64,000 bases of DNA from Variovorax gracilis. GTDB taxonomy: Bacteria; Pseudomonadota; Gammaproteobacteria; Burkholderiales; Burkholderiaceae_C. The DNA is taken from the NCBI RefSeq assembly GCF_030317115.1, contig NZ_JASZYF010000014.1, positions 1-64,000 on the forward strand, read 5' to 3'. The position numbers and the translations under genes are program-made. The first letter of the stretch is position 1. Each line of letters starts with the position of its first letter. The notes beneath the pieces were generated by a model. That model saw only the letters and a program-made list of their open reading frames with translations, was not told the origin of the DNA and ran no database searches. This document shows positions 1 through 7,438 of the stretch, one piece after another.

Positions 1-110
1 TACCACCGGTTGTCGTAGTACTGATCCGCTGCGAAGGTGGTCTGCGCAAGGCAGGCGCCATACGGGAGGACAAGCGCGCAGCAAGCTGCAAGGGTGCGTC
101 GGTCGAACAT
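1..110 (-). CDS. Secreted protein, N-terminal fragment (possible outer-membrane beta-barrel)
   Basis: Only the first 36 codons lie in the window; the gene runs off the left edge. The ATG at 110 is preceded by an AGTGAGG ribosome-binding site. The peptide starts with two arginines, then a hydrophobic stretch and an A-Q signal-peptidase-like site around residues 22-23, so the product is exported. The mature part begins with an aromatic, Asp/Asn-rich segment ending DQYYDNRW, which resembles the first strand of OmpA-like or other beta-barrel proteins. That family guess rests on very few residues. It is the same strand as the NlpC/P60 gene, 233 bp downstream of that gene's stop. Confidence 0.5.
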   Translation of the reverse strand, partial: MFDRRTLAACCALVLPYGACLAQTTFAADQYYDNRW

Positions 111-177
111 GAAAGCCTCACTTTGTTGAAGTTGATGAGAGCCTCAGCCGGAGCCAGTTGAGCCAAGCACGATAGGT

Positions 178-191
178 GCGGGCAAGCCCGC
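178..191. other. Small GC hairpin in the gap between two minus-strand genes
   Basis: GCGGGC-AA-GCCCGC is a perfect 6-bp inverted repeat in the 233-bp gap (111-343) between the NlpC/P60 gene and the next minus-strand gene. No T-run follows on either strand, so it is a weak candidate for a transcription or mRNA-stability element rather than a convincing terminator. I see nothing else I can name in this gap. Confidence 0.25.
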
Positions 192-343
192 CGGTCTTCA
201 CACACGCAACCGGTTGTGTCGCTCCTCTTGGGCAGCCACCTTCGGTTTCACATCTTTCAGCGAAGCAAGGCTCCATTTGCGCAACGACAACACCTGCACC
301 GAAACGCGCGGAGAAATTGACGCGTCGTGGAGGTCCCGGGCGA

Positions 344-823
344 TCAGGGGCGCCTGACGTCCATCCTCTGGCGCGACCAGTAGGGACCATCGATGCGATC
401 GAGCCGAACCTCTCCGCCCGTCGACGGCGCGTGGACGAAGCGGTTCTCGCCTACATAGATCCCGGCATGCGTCGGCCTGTTGCCGCCGAAGATCACCAGA
501 TCGCCTGTGCGCAGCGCGTCTCGCGACACCATGTCACCGAAGCCCGCGAGTTGGGCGACGGTGCGCGGCGTCGCCAAGCCCGCGCTCTCGCGATAGACGA
601 AGGCGATGAGCCCGCTGCAGTCGAAGCCTCCATCGACCGTATTGCCGCCATAGCGGTACGGCGTGCCCACCAGCCCCATGGCATGGATCGCCGCATCCCT
701 GGATTGCTCGGCCGAGATCAGCGATGGCCGCGCGCTGCGGCCGACCGGCAGCGGCGCCGTGGAACTGCAGGCCGCCAGCACGAGCCACGCACACACCGTG
801 ATCGATCGACGAAGAATCAGCAT
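344..823 (-). CDS. NlpC/P60 (C40) family lipoprotein, probable peptidoglycan endopeptidase
   Basis: The 159-residue protein starts with a lipoprotein signal whose lipobox is LAAC with Cys19, so it should be lipid-anchored outside the inner membrane. The catalytic domain covers about residues 40-155. Cys69 lies in GGFDCSGL, His119 in THAGIYVG and a further His131 in the HAPSTGG segment, which is the Cys-His arrangement of enzymes that cut gamma-D-Glu-diaminopimelate bonds in peptidoglycan. The open frame extends 11 codons further upstream to 856, but only the ATG at 823 places the signal peptide at the N-terminus. It is a compact single-domain member with no SH3 or LysM binding domain. It diverges from the membrane operon that begins at 992. 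Confidence 0.85.
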   Translation of the reverse strand: MLILRRSITVCAWLVLAACSSTAPLPVGRSARPSLISAEQSRDAAIHAMGLVGTPYRYGGNTVDGGFDCSGLIAFVYRESAGLATPRTVAQLAGFGDMVSRDALRTGDLVIFGGNRPTHAGIYVGENRFVHAPSTGGEVRLDRIDGPYWSRQRMDVRRP

Positions 824-991
824 TGCCGCGCATGGTAGTTGCTCAGCAGGTTTCACATGGCATGAATACTTCGCAGCTTTACGCAGAAAAGTTGTTGAAA
901 GCTCCCCCCGCTGACACAGACATTGATGATTTAGTGTTACCGTAACTTTTTGTCACACTGCGGGTTAACCCGGGCCGATCGGCCGATTGCC

Positions 992-1366
992 ATGAATTTC
1001 CCGACCTTTTCCATCATCCTGTCCGGCGTCCTGCTGAATTCGGCAGCGCAATTGCTGCTCAAGGCCGGCGCCAGAACCATCGGCTCGGTCTCGATGACAA
1101 GCATGTCGTCCATCGGCGCCGCCGCATGGAGCGCAGCCACCCAGCCGTGGATCGCATTGGGCCTCGTGTGCTACTTCGTCAGCGCCGGCCTGTGGGTGGT
1201 TGCGCTCACCCGCGTCGACGTCACCGTGGCCTACCCGATGCTCTCTCTGGGCTACGTCATCGCGGCGATATTCGCCTGGCAGATCTTCGGCGAGCAACTC
1301 ACTGCCGCACGCCTCGTGGGCATCTTCATCATCCTGGCCGGTGTGGTCGTACTGGCGCGGTCCTGA
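992..1366 (+). CDS. SMR/EamA-type small membrane transporter, possible lipid-linked sugar flippase
   Basis: About 124 residues with four predicted membrane helices (roughly 1-20, 45-65, 70-90, 100-122) and the small multidrug resistance/EamA pattern, including an early polar Gln in NSAAQLLLKAGA and a GYVIAAIFAWQIFGE third helix. It resembles ArnE-like half-flippases as much as drug exporters. The longest frame starts at 950, but that extension is polar and unlike the family, so the ATG at 992 is preferred. It is the first gene of a tight block: the HAD-UbiA gene begins 9 bp after its stop. In that context a role in flipping a polyprenyl-phosphate sugar is more likely than drug efflux; this is inference. 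Confidence 0.7.
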   Translation: MNFPTFSIILSGVLLNSAAQLLLKAGARTIGSVSMTSMSSIGAAAWSAATQPWIALGLVCYFVSAGLWVVALTRVDVTVAYPMLSLGYVIAAIFAWQIFGEQLTAARLVGIFIILAGVVVLARS

Positions 1367-1375
1367 AGGAAATAC

Positions 1376-2800
1376 GTGGCAAACACGCGTGCACTCTATG
1401 TCGACCTTGATGGCACTCTGATCGCGGCCGACGTGCTGCACGAGTCCTTGTTCAAACTGCCCCGCGTGGCACCGTGGGCCCTGCTCAAACTTCCGCTGTG
1501 GGTCGCACGGGGCAAGGCCGTGCTCAAGCGCGAACTGGCCGATCGCGTGGACATCGACGTCACCACGCTGCCCTACCGGCCCGAGGTGCTCGCGATGATC
1601 CAGGCCGCGCGGGACAAGGGGCGCCGGGTGGTGCTGGCGACCGCGAGCGACGAGAAGTTCGCGCACGAGATCGCGCGGCACCTGGATCTGTTCGACGCTG
1701 TTCTCGCCTCCGACGGCGATCGCAACCTGAGCGGCGCGGCCAAGCTCGACGCCATCAAGGTCGATGCCGGCGGTGAACCATTCGACTACATCGGCGACCA
1801 GCCCGTGGACCTTCCCATCTGGCGGGAGGCCGACGAGGCGGTCGTGGTCGGCAGCACGGGAAGGCTCGCGGCGCGTGCGGCCCGGCATACGCCCGCCACG
1901 ACGCACCTCGAGATTCCGTCGGTGGCCTTTCATCGCTACCTCTATGGCGTGCGGCTTCACCAGTGGCTGAAGAACCTTCTGATCTTCCTGCCGCTGCTGC
2001 CGGTGCTGCACGAGCTCGATGCATCGCTCATCGGAAATGCCTGCATCGCTTTCCTGGCCTTCGGCCTGATGGCGTCCAGCATCTACGTGCTCAACGATCT
2101 GCTCGATCTCGAATCGGACCGGCGGCACAAGCGAAAGAAGTTCCGCCCTTTCGCTTCCGGTGAAATCTCCATCGCGGACGGCATGCAGATGTCGGTTTCG
2201 CTGGCCACTACATCGCTGCTGATATCGGTGCTGGCGCTGCCATGGCAATTCATGGCGATGCTCACGCTCTACCTCGCGCTCACGCTCGCGTACTCGTTCT
2301 TCCTCAAGCGTCGCGCCCTCGTCGACGTGTTTGCCCTGGCCGGGCTCTACACGGTGCGCGTCGGTGCCGGTGCGGCTGCGGCCGGATTGCCGCTGTCGTA
2401 CTGGATGCTGTCCTTCTCGATCTTCCTGTTCCTCAGCCTCGCGCTGGCGAAGCGCTACGTCGAGCTGATGGGCACGCAGGAAGAAATCGACCGCATGAGC
2501 CGCGAGCGCGGCTATCACGCAGTCGACATGCCCTTCGTGCTGTGTGCGGGTATCGCCGCGGGTCAGATGGCGGCGCTGCTGCTGAGTCTGTACTTCCACG
2601 ACCAGGACATGATGCTGCGCTACTCCGAGCCCCAACTGCTGTGGACGCTGGTGCCTGTCTTCCTGTTCTGGGTGCTGCGGATCTGGCTCAAGGCCGTGCG
2701 TGGTGCGCTGCACGACGATCCCGTGGTCTTCGCTGCGCGCGACTGGGTGAGCCAATTGACGGTTTGCATCGCGGCCATCGTGCTGTGGGCCGCGGGCTGA
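1376..2800 (+). CDS. HAD phosphatase-UbiA prenyltransferase fusion, DPPR-synthase-like
   Basis: The 474-residue protein joins two domains. Residues about 1-190 are a HAD-type hydrolase with the nucleophile motif DLDGT (Asp10, Asp12). Residues about 195-474 are a UbiA-superfamily polytopic prenyltransferase with the Mg/diphosphate motif NDxxDxxxD at 240-248 and the second conserved stretch LKRRALVDVFALAG. The UbiA part is closest in pattern to decaprenyl-phosphate phosphoribosyltransferase (adds 5-phosphoribose from PRPP to a polyprenyl phosphate) rather than to quinone-pathway UbiA. A fused phosphatase would remove the 5-phosphate of the product. The start is a GTG just after the SMR gene. 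It is followed after 4 bp by a membrane protein and then GT87, supporting a surface-glycan role. Donor and acceptor are not visible from sequence. Confidence 0.8.
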   Translation: MANTRALYVDLDGTLIAADVLHESLFKLPRVAPWALLKLPLWVARGKAVLKRELADRVDIDVTTLPYRPEVLAMIQAARDKGRRVVLATASDEKFAHEIARHLDLFDAVLASDGDRNLSGAAKLDAIKVDAGGEPFDYIGDQPVDLPIWREADEAVVVGSTGRLAARAARHTPATTHLEIPSVAFHRYLYGVRLHQWLKNLLIFLPLLPVLHELDASLIGNACIAFLAFGLMASSIYVLNDLLDLESDRRHKRKKFRPFASGEISIADGMQMSVSLATTSLLISVLALPWQFMAMLTLYLALTLAYSFFLKRRALVDVFALAGLYTVRVGAGAAAAGLPLSYWMLSFSIFLFLSLALAKRYVELMGTQEEIDRMSRERGYHAVDMPFVLCAGIAAGQMAALLLSLYFHDQDMMLRYSEPQLLWTLVPVFLFWVLRIWLKAVRGALHDDPVVFAARDWVSQLTVCIAAIVLWAAG

Positions 2801-2804
2801 TCGC

Positions 2805-4025
2805 GTGCGTCAACGGATGATCCTGGCGCGAGACGCCGCCGTTGTTGTCGTCTTGATCGGACTGGCTCTTGTGCTGCTGGGAGGGCTTTCGCGCCAGTTG
2901 CCACCGGCCCTGTACGGCGAGCACGGCGGCGACGCCTGGTTCGAGGCGGACATCCCGCGAGTGCTCGCGAACATGACGAGCATGGCGAGCAACCACTACC
3001 GTACCAAGGTGCATCCGATCGCCTCGATCGTGACGCATCCGATCGTGCAGGGCATGCGCGCCATCTGGCCGGGCAGCGACATCCAGGCCGCATTGCGGTT
3101 CATCCTGCTGGTGGCGGCCCTGTGGGTGGCCGCCTTCTACGCGCTGTGCCGGCTGATCGGCGCCCGATGGTGGGAAGCCGTGTGCTTCTGCGCGCTCGCG
3201 ATCGGCAGCGCGGCGTTCCAGTTCTGGTTCTCGGTGCCCGAGACCTTTGCGCTCGGCTCGCTGTCCTTGCTGCTGACGCTGCTGGTCGGCGCGACGGCAG
3301 TGCATCGCCCCGTGAGCGACCGGCTGCTGATCGCTGCGAGCGCGATGAGCCTCAGCATCACCGTCACGAACTGGGTTGCCGGCCTTGCAGTGGCAGCGGC
3401 GAACCGCCCTTGGCGCCGGGCGCTGCGCATCAGCGCAATCGCCTTCGCGATCATCGCGGTGATCGCCGTCGTGCAGCGCTTGCTCTACCGGCTCGCGCTC
3501 ATGTTCTTCCTCGGAAGCCGCGAAGAGTTGTCCTACGTGAACCTGGCGCAGTCGGGCACTCCGCTCGACAAACTCGCCGGCATGTTCTGGTCGCCGATCC
3601 TCGCGCCTCTCCCCCAGGTCAAGGAAGCGCTTGCGCCCAAACTGAACTGGGTCACGGTCCAGGTCAGCCCGATCGCCGCCGATTGGCAGGGCATCGTCTC
3701 GCTCGCGTTGTGGACCGTTCTTCTCGTGGCAGGCGCGCGGGGGCTCCTGCGACTGCCCCAGTGGCGCAGGTTCGCCCTGGTGGTCGGCGTGACGCTGGCA
3801 TCGCAGGTGGTGCTGCATCTCTTCTATGGCGAGGAGACCTTTCTCTACGCTGCGCATTTCCTGCCGCTGCTGATGGTCGTGACGGTGTTCGCACGGCACT
3901 CCGAGCTCGGGCGCATCGCGCCCGTGATGGCGCTGGTGGCGGGCGGCATGGCGGCCTTCGAGAACGCGGAGACCTTCGCGTTCGCGGCGGCCAAGCTCAC
4001 GCAATGGTCTCCTCATCTTCAATAG
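2805..4025 (+). CDS. Polytopic membrane protein, possible GT-C glycosyltransferase
   Basis: About 406 residues with some ten hydrophobic segments. After the first helix there is a loop with acidic residues (GGDAWFEADIPRV) followed by HPIASIVTHP, in the place where GT-C glycosyltransferases carry their catalytic acidic loop. I cannot assign a named family. The start is GTG 2805, four bases after the stop of the HAD-UbiA gene; ATG 2817 is an alternative. Its tight packing between a polyprenyl-phosphate sugar enzyme and a GT87 gene suggests it transfers or handles a lipid-linked sugar on the periplasmic side. Confidence 0.6.
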   Translation: MRQRMILARDAAVVVVLIGLALVLLGGLSRQLPPALYGEHGGDAWFEADIPRVLANMTSMASNHYRTKVHPIASIVTHPIVQGMRAIWPGSDIQAALRFILLVAALWVAAFYALCRLIGARWWEAVCFCALAIGSAAFQFWFSVPETFALGSLSLLLTLLVGATAVHRPVSDRLLIAASAMSLSITVTNWVAGLAVAAANRPWRRALRISAIAFAIIAVIAVVQRLLYRLALMFFLGSREELSYVNLAQSGTPLDKLAGMFWSPILAPLPQVKEALAPKLNWVTVQVSPIAADWQGIVSLALWTVLLVAGARGLLRLPQWRRFALVVGVTLASQVVLHLFYGEETFLYAAHFLPLLMVVTVFARHSELGRIAPVMALVAGGMAAFENAETFAFAAAKLTQWSPHLQ

Positions 4026-4037
4026 GATCGAAACGCG

Positions 4038-5507
4038 ATGAAGTCCTTGCTACTGTTCGCCATCGCGCTGCTTTCAGGCCTTGCGTTGCTCGCGCTCTGG
4101 CGGCTCGAGCCCCCCATACCGGGTCTGGCGCGGAACGCCGGAACCGATCCTCATGCGCGGACATGGCGCACCTGGGCAATGCTGCAGGCCAGCGGCCTGC
4201 TGGTGTGCGCGATCGCGACGCTCATCGATGGACTGCCCGCGCACAGCACGATGAGCTACGCGCGCTTTCTGCTGGCGCCGTACGCAGGTACCGATTCGTG
4301 GATGCCGATGCAGAGGGCGGTCGAGCAATTGCAGCAGCATCCCGATGTACCGTTGTACCAGTCGCTCTTCTTCGAGCAGCACGTCAAGTTCCAGTATCCG
4401 TTGACTTCTCTGCTGCTGCTGGACGTTCCGCGATGGGTCTTTCATGCCGACCTGGATTCGGTGATCCTCTTCTACAAGGTGCTGTCGCGCTTTTGCGTGA
4501 TCGCGATCGGTGTCGTCTTCTACATGCTCATGACGGGCGCCATCCGCGCCGCCCATCCCGACGCGCAGCGGGCGCGCATCCCGCCGCTGACGCATGCGGT
4601 GCTTCTGGCGCTGAGCCTGTTCAGCGTCGCGATGTTCTATCCGATCGCACGGTCCGAGGCCCACGGACAGATCCAGACCTCGCTCACCTTGCTTGCGGCC
4701 CTCGCGCTCCTGGCGTGGCAGCGTGATCGACCCATCGCGGCCGGCGTGCTGATCGCGATGTGCGCCTGCGTCAAGCCGCAGTGGGCGTTCTTCGTCGTCT
4801 GGGCACTCTTCAGGCGCGAATGGAAATTCGCCATCGCTGCGGCGCTGACGGGTGCGGTCATATTGGGGTTGGCGCTGGCGGCCTACGGATTCGACAATGT
4901 GGTCGGCTACCTGCCCGTGCTGTCGTTCCTGAGCCGGCACGGCGAGAGCTATTTCATCAACCAGTCGGTGAACGGACTGATGCACCGGCTGCTGTTCAAC
5001 GGCATCAACCTGGAAGGCAGGGGCCTGCTCTGGTCGGGCACGGACATCCCGCCGTACCACCGGATCGTGCACATGGCGACGCTCGCTTCCAGCGCGCTCA
5101 TCCTCGGCGCTGCGATGTTCTGGCGCCTGCGCAAGCGCCCGACGCTGATCGACATGTCGCTGGTGATGCTAAGCCTCACGATCGCGTCGCCGGTGGCATG
5201 GGAGCACCACTATGGCGTCCTCTTCCCTATCTTCGCGGTCATGCTGCCTTCAGTGATGCAATCACGGCCGTTCGGGCAATGGACGCTGCCACTGTTCTGG
5301 CTCGGCTTCACGCTCACGAGCCAATCGTTCGTGACGCTCACCAACCTCTTCGCCGACAGCCGGCTCAATGTCCTGCAGTCGTACATCTTCTTTGGCGGTC
5401 TGTTGGTGCTCGCCGCGCTCTATCGCATGAGTTGGCTGGAGCCCATCGGCGGCGCCGTGACTCGCGCGGGTCGCGCGAGCTTGCAGGGCGCGCGGGCGGC
5501 GGCATAG
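4038..5507 (+). CDS. GT87 (DUF2029) family membrane glycosyltransferase
   Basis: 489 residues with an N-terminal signal-anchor and roughly ten membrane helices. The pattern fits the GT87/DUF2029 mannosyl- or arabinosyltransferases, which use polyprenyl-phosphate sugars. Features are an acidic first periplasmic loop, a QYPLTSLLL segment and the central RSEAHGQIQTSL helix border, followed by a CACVKPQWAF segment typical of this family. It is last in the four-gene block, 12 bp after the previous gene. Donor sugar is not predictable, but the upstream HAD-UbiA gene makes a polyprenyl-phosphate pentose plausible. Confidence 0.75.
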   Translation: MKSLLLFAIALLSGLALLALWRLEPPIPGLARNAGTDPHARTWRTWAMLQASGLLVCAIATLIDGLPAHSTMSYARFLLAPYAGTDSWMPMQRAVEQLQQHPDVPLYQSLFFEQHVKFQYPLTSLLLLDVPRWVFHADLDSVILFYKVLSRFCVIAIGVVFYMLMTGAIRAAHPDAQRARIPPLTHAVLLALSLFSVAMFYPIARSEAHGQIQTSLTLLAALALLAWQRDRPIAAGVLIAMCACVKPQWAFFVVWALFRREWKFAIAAALTGAVILGLALAAYGFDNVVGYLPVLSFLSRHGESYFINQSVNGLMHRLLFNGINLEGRGLLWSGTDIPPYHRIVHMATLASSALILGAAMFWRLRKRPTLIDMSLVMLSLTIASPVAWEHHYGVLFPIFAVMLPSVMQSRPFGQWTLPLFWLGFTLTSQSFVTLTNLFADSRLNVLQSYIFFGGLLVLAALYRMSWLEPIGGAVTRAGRASLQGARAAA

Positions 5508-5527
5508 CCGTCTGGCTCGCTCACGGT

Positions 5528-5542
5528 CTCGCCGATGGCGAG
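5528..5542. terminator. Hairpin between convergent genes (weak terminator candidate)
   Basis: CTCGCC-GAT-GGCGAG is a perfect 6-bp stem in the 101-bp gap between the convergent GT87 and DUF2325 genes. There is no T-tract on either side, so termination here is only suggested by position. Confidence 0.3.
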
Positions 5543-5608
5543 CGCCATGATGCCGCCGGGTTCAGCGTTGGACTGAAGGCCAGTACCGACCGCCTGCCGT
5601 GCTGACGC

Positions 5609-6010
5609 TCATCCGGAGGCAGTTTCTCGCGCCGGTGGATGGTGGATCCGCACGATGCGAACGGCGTCGGGCTCCTCGACCAGCACGCAGACCTTGCCGG
5701 TGCGCCTGCAAGTGTCCTGCACGCGCCAGTACGCGCCGTGGCTGAGACAACCGGTCTGGCAGATCACGAGATCGGCCGCGACAAGGCTGTCTTCCAGGCG
5801 ATGTTCCTGCGCCCACGCCAATGCCGTGTCGCGCACGATGACGGCGGCGCGCAATCGCACGACCTGGGCACGCAGCATCTCGATCTCGGTGGCCTGCGCG
5901 CGCACCAGCTCGTCGCAGCGCAACTGCACCTGGCCGTAGTGGCGCATGAGCGCGTGGTGTTCGCCGATCAGATGATCGAGATCGTGCGCGGGAACTTGGG
6001 ATGCATCCAT
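5609..6010 (-). CDS. DUF2325 domain protein
   Basis: 133 residues. The first 60 residues are helical and possibly coiled-coil (heptads in EIEMLRAQVVRLRAAV). The C-terminal half carries the DUF2325 pattern ADLVICQTGCLSHGAYWRV followed by two more cysteines, so a metal- or redox-sensitive Cys cluster is possible. Function of the family is unknown; members often sit beside metal-transport or stress genes. The gene lies 11 bp downstream of the ZIP transporter and on the same strand, so it is probably the last gene of that operon. The ATG at 6010 was chosen because upstream sequence belongs to the transporter. Confidence 0.75.
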   Translation of the reverse strand: MDASQVPAHDLDHLIGEHHALMRHYGQVQLRCDELVRAQATEIEMLRAQVVRLRAAVIVRDTALAWAQEHRLEDSLVAADLVICQTGCLSHGAYWRVQDTCRRTGKVCVLVEEPDAVRIVRIHHPPARETASG

Positions 6011-6021
6011 ATGACTGTCGC

Positions 6022-6930
6022 TCAGGCCAATGCCGTGTCGAGCAGCATCATGAGCACGAAGCCCACCATCAAGCCGCCGGTGGCAAAGGCCTCGTGACCC
6101 TTGCGGTGCGATTCGGGAATGATCTCGTGGCTGATCACGAAGAGCATCGCGCCGGCCGCGAAGCCGAGGCCCCAAGGGAGCATCGCGGCCGAATAGCCGA
6201 CGACGGCCGCTCCCAGCACGGCGCCGATGGGTTCGACCAGACCCGATGCCGCGCCGAGCGCGACGGCGAACGAGCGCTTGTAGCCCGCGGCCAGCAGCGC
6301 AGCGGCGACCACGAGTCCCTCGGGCACGTCCTGGATGGCGATCCCCATCGCCAACGCGTTGCCACGCAATCCTTCGTTGCCGGCGTAACCCACGCCGATG
6401 GCGAGACCCTCGGGCAGGTTGTGCAACGCAATGGCGATCACGAACAACCAGGTGCGTCGCAGCTTTTGCGCGGCATGCCCCTCGCGACCCTTGATGAAAT
6501 GCTCGTGCGGCAGGAGTTTGTCCATCATGAGAAGCGCCAGCGCACCCAGCAGGATCGCCATGCCGACGATTCCACCAGCGGTCCAGGCGCTGCCGCCGAA
6601 CGTGGGAGCCGCCTTGGCAGCCTCGATGCCGGGGATCACCAGCGAGAACGCGCTGGCGGCTAGCATCACGCCGGCGCCGAAGCCGAACAGCGTGTCCTGC
6701 ACGCGATCCGACAGGCGTTGCGAGAACAGCACCGGCAGCGTGCCCAGCGCGGTCGCCAGCGCGGCCACCGACCCGCCGATCAATGCACTGAGCACCACCG
6801 GATTGCCGTGAACGTATTGTCCGAACTGCATGAGCAGCACGATCCCGCCGGCGCATGCGATGGCACGGCCGATCCAGGAGCGCAGGCGCATTCGATCTGC
6901 GGCGACGGCCTTGTTTCGGATCTCCGCCAT
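6022..6930 (-). CDS. ZIP family divalent metal transporter
   Basis: About 302 residues with eight predicted helices. The family hallmarks are clear: HNLPEGLAIG in helix 4 and QDVPEGLVVA in helix 5, which line the metal path, and HEIIPESHRKGHE near the end. A short His-containing cytoplasmic loop (KLLPHEHFIKGREGH) lies between helices 3 and 4. ZIP proteins bring zinc, iron or manganese into the cytoplasm. The open frame continues upstream to 7140 through a separate small ORF's region, but ATG 6930 gives the normal length. It follows a 40-codon ORF by 17 bp and precedes a DUF2325 gene, and a Fur-box-like site lies upstream of the unit. Confidence 0.88.
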   Translation of the reverse strand: MAEIRNKAVAADRMRLRSWIGRAIACAGGIVLLMQFGQYVHGNPVVLSALIGGSVAALATALGTLPVLFSQRLSDRVQDTLFGFGAGVMLAASAFSLVIPGIEAAKAAPTFGGSAWTAGGIVGMAILLGALALLMMDKLLPHEHFIKGREGHAAQKLRRTWLFVIAIALHNLPEGLAIGVGYAGNEGLRGNALAMGIAIQDVPEGLVVAAALLAAGYKRSFAVALGAASGLVEPIGAVLGAAVVGYSAAMLPWGLGFAAGAMLFVISHEIIPESHRKGHEAFATGGLMVGFVLMMLLDTALA

Positions 6931-6947
6931 GTCGATGGGGATGTCAC

Positions 6948-7070
6948 TCAAACCGACGCGCGCGCGGCGGCATGACGGCGAGCCACCTCGGCCCGGCAGC
7001 GCGCGGCATCGGTGCCGGTGCGCACCGTGCGCTCCCATTCGCACAGCCGCTCTGATGCGGAAGTCTTCAT
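6948..7070 (-). CDS. Small 40-residue ORF at the head of the ZIP operon
   Basis: ATG 7070 is preceded by a strong AGGAG site with 6-7 bases spacing. The ORF encodes 40 residues, basic and Ala-rich, with two cysteines (SERLCEWERTV and DAARCRAEVARRH) and one His. It ends 17 bp before the transporter start. It has no signal peptide or membrane helix. It is not a known domain to me. It may be a regulatory leader peptide or a small metal-binding protein translated from the same mRNA as the ZIP gene. Conservation in relatives would decide whether it is real. Confidence 0.5.
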   Translation of the reverse strand: MKTSASERLCEWERTVRTGTDAARCRAEVARRHAAARASV

Positions 7071-7125
7071 CGACAACTCCTTTCAGGAGCCCTTTGCGTC
7101 GAACAAGACTTACGTACTCGGGCGG

Positions 7126-7144
7126 ACAGATGATAATCATTCTT
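7126..7144. promoter_or_regulatory. Fur-box-like site upstream of the ZIP operon
   Basis: The core ATGATAATCAT (7130-7140) is a perfect dyad with a central A. Over 19 positions the site matches the classical consensus GATAATGATAATCATTATC at 13. It lies about 56 bp upstream of the first ORF of the minus-strand ZIP operon, where a repressor would cover the promoter. Fur is the simplest reader; Mur or another Fur-family protein is possible. Confidence 0.6.
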
Positions 7145-7201
7145 ATTTGGAACGTCTATCGGCCGGGTTCTCCTTGTTACCAATTGACTCGCTCGCGTCG
7201 C

Positions 7202-7229
7202 TTGACTTCGGCTTCTGGCCGGCTATGAT
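7202..7229 (+). promoter_or_regulatory. Sigma-70 promoter for the ohr transcript
   Basis: TTGACT (7202-7207) and TATGAT (7224-7229) are separated by 16 bp and each matches the consensus at 5 of 6 positions. Transcription would start near 7236, at the edge of the first paired operator, so a bound repressor would block it. The resulting leader before ohr is about 200 nt and contains an 18-codon ORF and a second operator pair. Confidence 0.6.
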
Positions 7230-7236
7230 TCGTGCC

Positions 7237-7263
7237 ATCGCATACGATTCAATCGCATACGAT
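7237..7263. promoter_or_regulatory. OhrR operator pair 1
   Basis: Two identical copies of ATCGCATACGAT at 7237-7248 and 7252-7263, 15 bp apart. Each 12-mer is itself an inverted repeat (ATCG....CGAT), suited to a MarR-family dimer. The pair sits just downstream of the predicted ohr promoter. Similar pairs with the same 15-bp period occur before ohr again and before ohrR. Confidence 0.7.
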
Positions 7264-7289
7264 GACAACCGATCCACTTGAGGACAAAC

Positions 7290-7346
7290 ATGGCACTCCA
7301 CCATCCGCCAGCGTCTCGCCATTTCATTGAAACCAAGCACATGTAA
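7290..7346 (+). CDS. 18-residue leader ORF upstream of ohr
   Basis: ATG 7290 follows GAGGA with 5 bases spacing. The peptide has 18 residues (MALHHPPASRHFIETKHM), four of them His, and stops at 7346, 14 bp before the second operator pair. It lies inside the predicted ohr leader transcript. Such a short ORF may be translated as a leader peptide or be chance; the well-placed ribosome-binding site is the only direct support. Confidence 0.35.
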   Translation: MALHHPPASRHFIETKHM

Positions 7347-7359
7347 GCACATCATTTAT

Positions 7360-7386
7360 ATCGTACACGATGCAATCGCATACGCT
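7360..7386. promoter_or_regulatory. OhrR operator pair 2
   Basis: ATCGTACACGAT (7360-7371) and ATCGCATACGCT (7375-7386) are variants of the 12-bp operator unit, again 15 bp apart. The pair starts 53 bp before the ohr ATG. A TTATAT -10-like sequence overlaps its left edge, so a second OhrR-controlled promoter could lie here, although no good -35 is visible. Confidence 0.6.
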
Positions 7387-7438
7387 ATCAAGTTCACCCT
7401 CGACTCTCTACCCCAACGCAACTGAAGGATTCCATCCC

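Noticed and set aside
965..2755. A 596-residue open frame on the minus strand opposite the SMR and HAD-UbiA genes
   Set aside because: It is antisense to two clear genes, has charged low-complexity translation (His/Arg/Gln/Glu-rich) typical of GC-rich shadow frames, and has no family motifs.
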